NCBI GenBank assembly: GCA_948146395.1
Contig: OX411555.1
Coordinates: 46,262,065 to 46,326,064, forward strand
From: Fragum whitleyi
Lineage: Eukaryota; Mollusca; Bivalvia; Cardiida; Cardiidae
DNA: 64,000 nt
Direction of reading: 5' to 3'
Below the pieces are notes generated by a model. That model had not been told where the DNA came from. It made no database searches and was given only the letters and a program-made list of their open reading frames with translations. The position numbers and the translations under genes were made by a program. Shown here piece after piece: positions 10,791 through 20,600 of the stretch (positions within the stretch are counted from its first letter, which is position 1; the number at the start of each line of letters is the position of its first letter).

Positions 10791-12699
10791 TCGAGAAGTA
10801 AACAGATTTGCGTGTCATCACCGAAGTTTCTAATCCCAGTCTCGATACTGGTCATGTGGGTAAGTCCCTGGTATATCAGAGCACTAGCCAGGTGCTGGTG
10901 ATATACCCTGAATCACAATGAATAGGTGAACCTAGCTGTGACTGAAGGATTTTAAAAAGCCGCGTTAATATACGCAAGTTGTGTTGCCAATCAGGACTTC
11001 AGGTGCTTTAAAATCCACTCCATTCAATAAAATGGTGATTTTGTGGAGCGTTTTTCAACGATTTAGAAACGATTTGAATGATTTTGTCGACTAAATTACG
11101 TATATTCTTTAACAAGCGGCTTGTCATACCAAGCGAGGGGTCGCTTGCATTCTTGAAAATTCCTCGATATCCACTGGCTTGGAAAGATAATATTTAGAAA
11201 TTAACATGATTTCTTTTTTTAAAAAAAAGGCAGCATCGTTTTCCGAAACAGGTTGCATTCATTTCTTCATGTCCCAAATGACGAAGTTAGAGGCTGGTAC
11301 TTCATAAGTAAGGAAGAAAATGTATTTTTCTTTAATTCTTTCCAGTGGATAATGGAGAAGTAACGATAGATTATCGCTTGATAAACTCACCGCCTATCAA
11401 GTGAAATTATCAAAATTTTACAATTTTCGTGAACAATAAAAGATATATTTTCACTCATGGCTCCACCACTCATGAAAATATAGCCTTTTTGTTCACTCAA
11501 GGATATATAAATTGATGTTACACCGAAACAAACAGTTATCCTCTATCTAATATCTCCTGCGTAAAAGTGTTTCGGGGACCAAGTGTCACCAATTCACTTG
11601 TGAAGACATCAATATATGTTATTAAGTCTAGCGATATCAAATATAAGGAACAAATAACTTTTCTCCAGAGATATTTGTCTTAAAAGGCTCTCAATTGATT
11701 CTCCACCAAATTTTCAGACACGATCGTTCCTCATTTATAAGGTATTATTTCTACTTGAAATCGGTGTATTTTAGGACTATACTTGAATTATATAAGTTGC
11801 ATTTATAAGGCTTTTTGGTATCAAATCGAATTGTAGGTCCTGTTATTTCATATTTTCTCAAAATATATAATATAAAAAAAGACTTGGAAATTAGAGTCTC
11901 AGATAAATTGCATTCTACTTAAACATAAGATTAATTATATGTAACCCGTCACGCGAAAAGGGACAATCTGGGTAGTGCGTAAAGTGTCGACGCTTGTCTG
12001 ACTGCGCGGATTGTGCAGACTGACTATGGTAAAAACATTTTCGCACTTTGCTTATTTCCTGAATCTAGAATGATTAATCTACCTCTCCGTCAAAGAATTT
12101 TTGAATTTCGAACTCTGGTTCACCTATGCTGGTCCCAAACTCTTTTTCAACTATTTGTTTTACAGGGTTCCCAGATGGTCCCCTTACACGTCAAGTGTCA
12201 CATTATATACTCTAACCAGATCCGATGTCTGTTACACTCTGAAACGAACTTCGAAAACAACTCCTTATTTTTTTTGGAAAGGAAAAAAACCAAAGGTTAT
12301 ATTTTATTTGGTATCGAAAAGTTGTTTTTTTAAGAAGATTTTTATATGAATCTTAATCCACAAAGTGGTAAGGATCACAAGAAATAGGACAGGAATTCCT
12401 GAGGACCCCTGAATTTAAAGTTAACATTATGGGTAGGGTTATCTACACGTTTAAGTCAAGTGTGAGAAACAAAACAATAATATTGTCATTTTCGTCAGTA
12501 ATTATATATCTGTCAAGGAAATATGATCAATTTTTGTCAGATATTAAAGTAAATTGGGGCTAATTTCACATAAATTTTGAATCTGTCAAGGAAATATGAT
12601 CATATTTTGTAAGATATTGAAGAAAATGGGGGGGGGGGGGGGGGGGGTAAATTCCGCAGAAATTTGGATTCTGACACTTTATTATGACTCTGAAAATTA
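10791..12699. other. Intergenic with small hairpins and a G tract
   Basis: Holds a hairpin at about 11435-11478 (ATATTTTCACTCATGG against CATGAAAATAT), a two-unit ~73-bp tandem duplication (12509-12627, each starting TCTGTCAAGGAAATATG), and an uninterrupted run of 20 G at 12628-12647. The stretch 12045-12190 shares words with 50040-50180 and 63310-63440 (CCTGAATCTAGA, TTCCCAGATGGTC), so it is repeat-related. The 106-codon ORF 12013-12333 lies over it and is not convincing. Confidence 0.5.
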
Positions 12700-13132
12700 C
12701 AGTTAACAACATCGTGAAATTGACAAGGTGAATGATTTCGGAACGCTCTTGGAATGAAATTGAATGAGTGCGATTAATGAGTTTTGTTTGAAATTAAAGG
12801 GAGGTAATCCATTATCGCTTATTTTGTTCCGGATGAACAAACATATCGATATAAATTACCTCCCTTTAATAAAAAATGCATACAAGTTTTATAAATAGCT
12901 TCATATCTCTTCAAAAACAAATTACGCTAGTAATATCTATAAAGTCAGTAAAATCACATTTTTTTCGAGCTATGCTTGTTTTGAAGGTAGTTGTTGACCA
13001 TAGGTTTTTGGCGATTTTGAGGCTTTTTTGAAATGTTTGAGTGAGTGTTTGGAATGAATGAATGGAGCGCTGAGTGAGCCATTAAGAATGGTTTTGTTTG
13101 AAATAAATGGCAATTTACGATGCAACTAACTG
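12700..13132. repeat. Tc1/mariner-like MITE, copy 2
   Basis: Reads CAGTTAACAACATCGTG at the left and GATGCAACTAACTG at the right, with TA immediately outside both ends (12698-12699 and 13133-13134). The central palindrome (ATCGCTTATTTTGTTC..GAACAAACATATCGAT, 12815-12852) and the GGAGGTAAT/ATTACCTCC pair are intact. This copy has one of the clearest target duplications of the family. No ORF. Confidence 0.85.
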
Positions 13133-14355
13133 TACAACTTTTGTAACGAAGGGTTGTTCTCTTTGACAATGTTTTTTTTTCCAGTTGCCAGAAAACGAAT
13201 TGTAACAATATGTTAAAATGTGGTACACGCAATCATTCAATACCCTGAAAATGTTTCTACAACACAATCACATTTTGACCAGTCTAGATTTTTTAACATT
13301 GGCGTTGGATGAAACTCGGACGAGCATGTACGTTCGACGTCTTATTCGTAGACCCCTATTCACAGAGCATAGTCCGACAACTTGTTGCTCATAAAAACAC
13401 TCTCTCAGGATGTCTATTAAAGAACGTGGACATGTCGTTTAATCAATAATTGGTAAACCGAGTAGATGTGAACTGGAATCTGAAATAACGCATTAATCTT
13501 GATCACAGAACAACAAAAGAACCATTATAGCGGACAAACTTGTCGTTTTACAGCGACATGTATGTCTAAGAATTCGATTTATTCAGTTACTCTGTGCGGT
13601 CTGGAAAAAAAGTTGTTTCTTAGTAAGATTACTAACTAAAAATTTGTGATCCGTCATGTAAATACGCAGCGTTTTGGATCTGCTTGACATCAATAAAAAT
13701 AAGAGGTTGGATCTGGCTTAGGTAATTCAACATTTTGTACAAGATTTTGAGATTTTGTATGAAACCTTCCAGATGTAGAAAACATTCTGAGATGAAATGA
13801 GTAAATTAAATGTTGGTCCTACTTAGTCTATTCAGTCCGTGCGGGTCGATATTGTTTTCACATCCCAGACGGCCCCTTTATACGTGACGGGACACTAATA
13901 CCACGGTAAAACCACAATGCTCAATTTAGAAATATTTTTTCTTTTATTTCCATAGTTTTTAGACCCGCAAACGTCCCCAATTTTAGATAATAAGCTCTTT
14001 AACCTTGCGTTCACAAACAATCAAGACACGGTGCAAAACATTTGTTTGATCTTCTACTCATGTTATACGAAGAAGGCGATTATTCCGAAAATAAAATGGA
14101 TTTAGTAACGATATATTTAGGAGAGAGATCGTCAGATCTATGATGTATTTGCCTTTTCCAAGTTTTGTCAATAGTATCTTTATAAAAGTTATCACTTAAT
14201 AGATAATGTCCCTTCCTTACGTTAATACATGTTCATGAAGGTATTAAGACATGAAATTACCACTCGAAATTTACGCCAACAAACCACAAATTCATGTTTG
14301 TATCTTTTTGTCTAATTCATATTTTGAATACATGTATTCTTATTTGTCTTTTCAG
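13133..14355. other. Upstream region of the receptor gene
   Basis: No repeat family or ORF is recognised. It should contain the last upstream intron, because a pyrimidine-rich 3' splice site (TTTGTCTTTTCAG) ends at 14355. Any upstream 5'UTR exon and promoter could not be placed by eye. Confidence 0.4.
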
Positions 14356-14377
14356 ATCTAGTGTTTGAAGAACAGCC
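14356..14377 (+). other. Short 5'UTR segment after a predicted 3' splice site
   Basis: TTTGTCTTTTCAG ending at 14355 is a strong acceptor, leaving 22 bases before the receptor ATG. This implies at least one non-coding first exon farther upstream. If it is not used, the 5'UTR simply continues upstream. Confidence 0.55.
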
Positions 14378-15559
14378 ATGAGCATTGGTCCAAAACAAGA
14401 TTATTTTGGCCTGGTTGTGACTTTCATGAACACAAACAACACCACCTCCTTCGACTTTACCCAGCCTTACATTAAACACAGCCTTCGCTATGTCTACCCA
14501 CTGTTTATGTTCCTGCACGCCGCTGTTGGCCTTATTGGGCTCGTCGGTAACCTGACCATGATCATTATCATGGGCAAGCGTCGCCTCTACCATGATCCTA
14601 CTTTCTTTTTCCTCGGGAACCTCGCCTTCTCTGACGTCATCAAGTGTATCTTCGTTCTACCGATTTCACTGGCCAACATGCTCATTCAGAACTGGATCTT
14701 TGGAAGCTTCATGTGTTTCTTTCTCCCGATGATTCAGCAGTTTCCAATACACGCCTCAATGCTCACATTTCTAATGCTGGCTATAGATCGATATAGACTG
14801 ATTATGAACCCCTTTAAGGGACGATTACCTGCTGGACTCTGTTCCATCGCTGTCTGGGTTGCTTCAGTTTGTGTGGTGCTACCGCATGCGGTTTATATCA
14901 AATATGTGGACTTGGGTGCCTTTCTTGGGAAAGATTTCGACGGAGTTGGAATTTGTTATGTGAACAAACAAGAGGACATTGAGGGTTATCTTCGGGCTAT
15001 GTTTGTCACAATGTATGCCATACCGCTTGCGATTACAAGTTTTCTGTACGTCAAAATATCAGCTGAGTTAAAGGTCCGAGAAAACACCCCGGTAATAGTC
15101 AAGTACAGTATCGCGAATGGAACGTGCCAGAGAACAACAACAACAACACACCCGGAGGACTTTGATTGTAGAAGTACGTGGACGACAGATACAGCGATAA
15201 AATCCGAACAAAATACTCCGAGACACAAGGATGTCCAAGACCGTGCGACACAAGATAGCGATGAAGACATTGACCTTGCTAAAGAAAAACGAACACAGAG
15301 CTACCTTATCGCCATGGTGACCTTTTTTGCTATATGCTGGTGCCCGATGAACATATTCTTTTTGGTGCATTACTTTGTGCACGAAAATGACGATAATACA
15401 CGTCATATTGACGTTACGTTCATAACGTTCGCCTGGTTTGGGTTTCTATCAACTTGTGTCAACCCTGTGTTATTCGCTTCTTGGCGCATGCCCTCTGCTA
15501 CTAAAGAACGACTCAAAGGTTACTTTAGATTCAGTAACAGACGACAAAGTGCTTCTCAG
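14378..15559 (+). CDS. Class A (rhodopsin-like) GPCR, coding exon 1, all seven transmembrane helices
   Basis: 394 codons ending in phase 0 at CAG|GTAAAT. Visible hallmarks: N-glycosylation sequons near residues 20-23 (NNTT); TM1 GLVGNL with N58; TM2 LAFSD with D86; NWIFGSFMC with the conserved Cys113; TM3 end DRY at 137-139; TM4 W160; ECL2 Cys193 to pair with Cys113; TM5 P216; a long intracellular loop 3 (about 225-303) rich in Thr, Asp and Lys; TM6 CWCP (320-323); TM7 NPVLF (362-366), a variant of NPxxY. Helix 8 follows (ATKERLKGYFRF). The layout resembles invertebrate peptide-receptor or orphan GPCRs; the ligand is not identifiable. The exon is visibly less AT-rich than its surroundings and intact, suggesting selection. 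The ATG follows a predicted splice acceptor by 22 bases. Without splicing the ORF runs 11 codons further into the intron to 15595. Confidence 0.95.
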
Positions 15560-15592
15560 GTAAATAAGCTTCTAGATTCATGTATACATATT

Positions 15593-15902
15593 TAATACGT
15601 ACTTAGTGTTTTGTATGAGAAAAAATATCTTACGAGGTTGGGAGAATTGATAATTGTCAAGGCCCTGCCGAAACAATTATCAAATCACACAACCGAGTTA
15701 GATATTTTTCAAACAATACACTAAGTACGTTTTATATTTATCTTACAAACTCTGTTTGCCTTATTATCGTCGATGTTTCTAGCAGAATCGCAAGTTTCTA
15801 AAAATAACCGCATTATGCCATTGTTCTTAAAATATCCATGTGATATCATAAAAAATATCATATGGGCTTTTTCACACGGATATCTATATATTTATAAGAT
15901 AA
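15593..15902. repeat. Two-hairpin MITE-like element, copy 2 (in receptor intron)
   Basis: Same order as copy 1: ATACGTACTTAGTG, palindrome with loop AAGGCCCTGCCGA, then the second half ending ATTTATAAGATAAA. It lies 33 bases after the receptor's splice donor, and its first bases coincide with the stop codon met if the intron is retained (15593-15595). Confidence 0.75.
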
Positions 15903-15979
15903 ATAAAATTATCATACTTTTTCCGACCTATCTATCAAGCGAACTTTTTTTAAGGGGGGGGGGGATCATGTTAAATTAA

Positions 15980-16124
15980 GATAGTAGACCCGTAATAGTA
16001 TTTAAACGTTTCAGAAGTAATGAACATTAACAGTGTTAACTGAGGTTTCATTAGGAAGCCTCGGTTAACATTGTGAAAGATTATGCGTTCCGAAATGTTG
16101 CGGAACTATTACGGGTTGACTACC
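15980..16124. repeat. TTAA-flanked palindromic MITE, copy 1
   Basis: An inverted repeat, GATAGTAGACCCGTAATAGT at the left against ACTATTACGGGTTGACTACC at the right, with a second inner pair (AACTGAGGTTTC near 16036 and GAAGCCTCGGTTAAC near 16054). TTAA precedes it at 15976-15979; the right target has decayed to TAAA. The same family is at 50241-50380 and 63508-63664. TTAA target duplications are typical of piggyBac-type transposition; the assignment is by target site only. Confidence 0.75.
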
Positions 16125-16431
16125 TAAACTAGAAATATTTTAAATGAGGCTACTCCACTCAATAAAAATGAGAACTTTATATTTCTAAGGCATATCTTTT
16201 ACAGTGAATGATCATTCCTAAAGCTCCGGTCTTCGAAATAAAAAATTAAAACTTGAGACGCGTCACGCAGAAATGGTCAATCTAAAACTCTTTATGCACT
16301 ACCCGGATGTGCTCAAAGTTTCACTTAACCCTTTCCTGTTTTACAAAATTTTGGACCTGTCCAAATTCAAAGGTTTTGCAGACGAAAATTGAACGTGGAT
16401 TTAATTTAAAAAATAACCATTCAGTAGAGTA

Positions 16432-16497
16432 GAAAACAGTGTGGCAAAGAAGAAATTGCTTGTCAGAAGCAATTTCTTCTTTTTCACAATGTTTTCT
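16432..16497. repeat. Strong hairpin, ~29-bp arms
   Basis: AAGAAGAAATTGCTT and AAGCAATTTCTTCTT pair perfectly around a 5-base loop (GTCAG), with imperfect extension outward (AAAACAGTGTGG / TTCACAATGTTTT). It lies in the receptor intron. The fold looks miRNA-precursor-like in shape, but there is no evidence beyond the fold and a foldback repeat is as likely. Confidence 0.4.
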
Positions 16498-17093
16498 TAA
16501 TCATAAAATCACAGGCACGTAAAAAGCAGGGATTAAACAGCAAAGGGTTAAGGTATATAATGCAAGGGATACACAAAGAGTTTCATTTTTAAAATCAAGT
16601 TAATTGAAATGTGACTATACTAGAAGTATAAACGTATTTGTCAGTCCGTTGAATAAGACCGACTTACGCATTTATTTATAACGCTTTTCGCTTATTTCTT
16701 AAAATGGCTTTAAATGAAGAAGACGTTAAAAAGACGTTTTGTTATTAACAGAAAATCAATGCGCTGATCTTAGGTCAAATACAGAAAATAATAGGTTCAT
16801 TGGAAGCTGAAGATTCCTTGAGGAATATTTAAGAGGGGGCACGAACTTTCCATATTTGATATCCTTAGTTAAAACCTATCTTTTATAAGGTTGTCATGAA
16901 TAAATGAAATATTCAGTATTTTTAAAAATCAAAATAGAATACCTGATTGACCGAAAAAATTGATACGCGCAAACATCATTCTATATCATGCACATATATC
17001 AAAATTAGTCAGATATTTGCATTTTTTTCGCTCAGCGTCATTAAATCTTAATAAATGAAAGATATGAAATAAATGCTTAACCTAATGCATACA

Positions 17094-17513
17094 CAGTTAA
17101 GAACATCTTGAAATTTACTCGATGAATGATTTTGGAATGAAAGTAAATGAGTATGAGGAACGAGTTTCGAGTGAAATCAAGGGAGGTAAACCAATATCGC
17201 TAATTTTATTCAAGATGAACACAATTTCTATTTATTACCTCCCTTTCACAAACTTTCATAAAATATACAATATATTCTTGGAACAATCAGACAATTCAGA
17301 ATCCACATCGGAAAATAAAATGGTTGAATAATTTGATCGATTTGAATTTTAAAAATTTTGATCGTCTTGGCGGCTTTCGATCTCTTTTCTTTAAATTTTT
17401 GAGCGTTATTATCGATTTGAATGAGTGTTTGGAGTGAATAAATAGAGCGCTGAGTGAGCGTTTTAGAATGGTATTGATCGGAATGAGTGTCAATTTCACG
17501 ATTTTTTTAACTA
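17094..17513. repeat. Tc1/mariner-like MITE, copy 3 (in receptor intron)
   Basis: Left CAGTTAAGAACATCTTG, right TGTCAATTTCACGAT then AACTAT. The GGGAGGTAAAC..ATTACCTCCC pair with TTATTCAAGATGAAC at the centre is clear (17181-17244). The ends are degraded and the target duplication is no longer exact. The internal AATAGAGCGCTGAGTGAGCG segment matches the other copies. Confidence 0.7.
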
Positions 17514-19068
17514 TATGAATAGTGCTTTAAAGTTTTTTTTCATACCTAAGTCATATACCTGGTACAGTGTAGTAAATAAGTGAGGGTGGGACATCGGTGG
17601 TTTTATTTGTAATGAATGAAAATGAAATATACTCGAATTAATCTTGGGATCACCGCTTCGATTTCGGTTTTTGCTAATCACCCAACTAAAGAAATCGGAC
17701 ATTTTATGTTTGTTACAATGTTTATTATCGAACACCATCAGTTGAATTAACCTGTAATTTTGAGAAAGAAAAGTTTTTACACTTTATTATTGTTAACCTC
17801 CGCCATCTTGCATGTTTCTACAACAGACACCCAGACAAAATGCATTGGCTAATAACACAGTAAAGCGATATAAATTATACACCATATTAAAGGTTCTACA
17901 AGCAGTTCCACAACACCCAATCTCATACCAGCATAGCCAACATATTGTTAAAAAGGATATATTTTCTAAAAACCAACAACATCATTAAAGAAGGGTATAA
18001 CAAGCCCGTATTTGAACAGAAAACGCACTGCAGACTAAAAAGTACGGTACTTATACGGTAGTATGAATAAAACACAGACTCAAAATATCCTTTTGGAAAC
18101 ATCATCTTTACTTATTCGCAAAATATCTACTTATGAAACCGGTTTGATGATATGGTCTTTTATTCGGTTGACCTTTTGGGTGTATTTCGCAGAAGACTGC
18201 TATTTGCTAGTATTTAAAGCACTTTAATAATCTATGTATCATTGTGATCAAATTATTGTGATTCCCGAGTGGCCGATAATGGACATAACTGATCACCTAA
18301 ATCAAATAACAAAACGGAATTTTTCATCCAGGGATTATTTATCACATTGTCTATTTGGCACACACGATCTGTGCCAATCTTAAAATAACAGCCTTACGTC
18401 CAGGATAACAAAACGATAAGGGGAGTCTCGAGTTTACACCCCGGTCTGCTCGTGCACCTGCGTGCAAAGCGGGATATAATTTGCAAACAGTTTGTACTTT
18501 TTTGAAATGCTCAACGGAGTACTGAGAACACTCGCAAGCGTTCATTTGTCCTGCAAGCATGTTTGGGCACAATGACAAGGAATCGAAGAAAATGTCGAAT
18601 TGACTACTTTTCACGTGAACACGTTACTATGCATGTTTACATATAATTTTGATACTTTTTTGCCCAAAACGTCTGGGTTAAAATACCTTGCCGAAACATC
18701 CACGACCAAAACGTCCCGGACAAAAATTCCTTGTCAAAACGCCTAAAGCTTTGGATCATTGGCCAGAGATAATAAAACTATTTTTGTTCCGAACTGGGAA
18801 TTTGGTTTAAGCTTTAACTCTGTTGTAATTCTACTATATATACACGAAAAAATGATCAAAGGGGTCCGAATATACCCCCTATCACCATATAGACCAATGG
18901 TAGTATTGGCCTATATGATGGTGTGAGTGTGTGTGTGAGGAGGGGGAAGGGTAAAGAGCAAATTCTTAGTTTGGGTGAACTTTCAGTAACTCCCAGATCC
19001 TGATTCCCTCCCCCTTTCCCCCCCCTTATATAATTTACCTTTTTGATTTCTTGTCTCCCCCTTTTCAG

Positions 19069-19209
19069 ATGAGCCATACGGAAGTGACAGAGACGTACGC
19101 CTTATCTCCGACACCTTCACCCAGAGAGACACGTCGGATGTCGCAGACAAGGGTCGTGAAGACTGCCAACAAGAATGAGTTGTCTCCAAATATTCCTACT
19201 TCGGTGTAG
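19069..19209 (+). CDS. Class A GPCR, coding exon 2: C-terminal tail
   Basis: Acceptor CCTTTTCAG ends at 19068, and reading in phase 0 from exon 1 gives 46 residues and TAG at 19207-19209, so the whole receptor is 440 residues. The tail is rich in Ser and Thr, with a proline-directed SPTPSP cluster, as expected of a tail phosphorylated by GPCR kinases. It ends PTSV, which fits a class I PDZ ligand (S/T-x-V). The exact phase match, the strong acceptor and the fitting tail composition support the join. No transcript evidence was available, and a retained-intron form with an 11-residue tail (VNKLLDSCIHI) is the alternative. Confidence 0.82.
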   Translation: MSHTEVTETYALSPTPSPRETRRMSQTRVVKTANKNELSPNIPTSV

Positions 19210-19358
19210 GCTGTTTTTACTTCTTTGCCAAATCTATTTTCGTACTTATTGTATGTATTGGTTCGAGTGAACTTTTATGTAGATTTTCATTTTAATTTTG
19301 ACATTCACTTTATGGAGACTGACCACTGGATCCGATGTCCTTTTCAAATATTTCCCTT

Positions 19359-19591
19359 GCCCGAGGGTATAAAACTTTTCTCATTTTCAACTCAAAATTT
19401 TCTCATTTCAATTGGAGCCGTTATTCTATTTTAATACTCATTTTCAAGTATTAACATAAAAAGATAATATTTATAAGTTGTTATAAATAACAACTTATCA
19501 ATATTATCTTTTTTGTTTTCAAACATTTATTTGAACTTAAAATTTGCAAAGATTTTGAGATGAAAATGAGAAAAGTTTTATAACCTCGGGC
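19359..19591. repeat. 233-bp foldback just downstream of the receptor stop
   Basis: Arms of ~100 bp: GCCCGAGGGTATAAAACTTT at the left against AAAGTTTTATAACCTCGGGC at the right, an inner pair CTCATTTTCAA / TTGAGATGAAAATGAG, and a centre near 19483 (AAGTTGTTATAAATAACAACTT). It starts 150 bases after the stop, so it may be in the 3'UTR. A possible AATAAA poly(A) signal lies at 19701-19706. A transcript through it would form a long duplex. Confidence 0.65.
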
Positions 19592-20344
19592 CCTGATGTC
19601 AGTTGTACAAAATGCATCTTTGCACATCGTGGCACTTTTAAGACGGATGCTTCGTTTGTGTTCAGCGAACAGTTTTTTTATCGGTCCAAAAATCGGCCAC
19701 AATAAATTCGAAATCGTATCCGAGTCAAAAAAGCCAGTAAAAGAAAAAGGTCGATCGTGTTCGGCTAGCGAAAATGGTTCTGCCTAGGATCGATTGCTTG
19801 CGGACATCCTAGGTGTTTCGAACATCAAATGTTTCGTGCCGACTAGCTCTTTGCGATCTAATAAGATTTCTTTCCCAGACTGATAGAATTTATCTTTACA
19901 ATAATACTACAGCTTCTAAATCAGATTTGTACAGAAAATTACATTTTCAAAGATTTAGATTTGATTTAAAATTGTTTGTAGATGCGGGATTTGAATTACG
20001 AAGCCGTAATGAGACGCTGCACAGCATGCGTTACATGTTTTTAAAGTATGTTTCAGGTTGCCCGATCGCAATAAATATTTTTGGCAATAATATTGACAAG
20101 AATATTAAATCAACAATAAACACAGCCCTTTCACGATCAATAATATTGTCAATCCTGATCATTGACAATAGTATTGATCGTGTATGGGTGATGTTGCAGA
20201 TTGGTCAATATGGTGATTTTTGTCGATATCTTAGATGATGCATAGGTTAATTTAGGTTGTTTCAAATTAAGAATGTATTGATCCTGTAAAGATTTAATAA
20301 TGAAAATTGAATTACGAGATGATACCACTTGAAATGGTCATAGG
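19592..20344. other. Intergenic or 3'UTR, with a hairpin
   Basis: Contains a near-perfect hairpin at 20132-20182 (CACGATCAATAATATTGTC against GACAATAGTATTGATCGTG). A 141-codon ORF (19813-20238) crosses that hairpin, lacks any recognisable domain, and has a composition like its AT-rich surroundings; I do not call it a gene. Confidence 0.45.
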
Positions 20345-20600
20345 TAAATTGTTTTACTCTTGTCCATCCGTCCGTCTTCTGTCTATCCGTCAGCATTAAA
20401 CTTCACAAAAAATGGCAGTGCCAATAACATTAGTTTTTCAAGTTGTCATGGTGGTAGGTCATATTTAGCATCTGCAAATAACGGTCAATATCATATGGCA
20501 AGCCAAAGACCACCAATAAAGGTCAAAGATCAAAAAGAAATAATGGCTGTTTCGGTGGCTTTCGTTTTTCATAAACATTTTTGTTTTAGTTTTGATTAAA
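20345..20600 (+). repeat. Degraded Helentron-like fragment with CCGT/CTGT tract
   Basis: TTGTTTTACTCTTGTCC, then a CATCCGTCCGTC tract, then sequence ending TCGTTTTTCATAAACATT. The same order (TTGTTTTACTCATGTCC, tract, TCGTGTTTCACAAACAC) frames the element at 40823-41315, so this is a relative. The 79-codon ORF 20360-20599 is a translation of it. Confidence 0.5.

Larger units (their letters stand above)
15560..19068 (+). other. Receptor intron (GT-AG, phase 0, 3.5 kb), filled with MITEs
   Basis: Donor GTAAATAAGC directly after CTCAG; acceptor CCCCCTTTTCAG ending at 19068. Inside are a two-hairpin element (15593-15902), an 11-G run (15954-15964), a TTAA-flanked MITE (15980-16124), a hairpin (16432-16497), a Tc1-like MITE (17094-17513), and a degraded repeat at about 18390-18500. 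No coding exon was recognised within it. Confidence 0.8.

Noticed and set aside
12013..12333. 106-codon ORF
   Set aside because: Sequence is shared with non-coding repeat scraps at 50040 and 63310, with no domain and no splice signals of note.
14986..15406. Minus-strand ORFs of 94 and 112 codons
   Set aside because: They lie opposite the receptor exon, in its shadow, and show no domain.
19813..20238. 141-codon ORF downstream of the receptor
   Set aside because: No recognisable domain, AT-rich composition like its surroundings, and it crosses a near-perfect inverted repeat (20132-20182).
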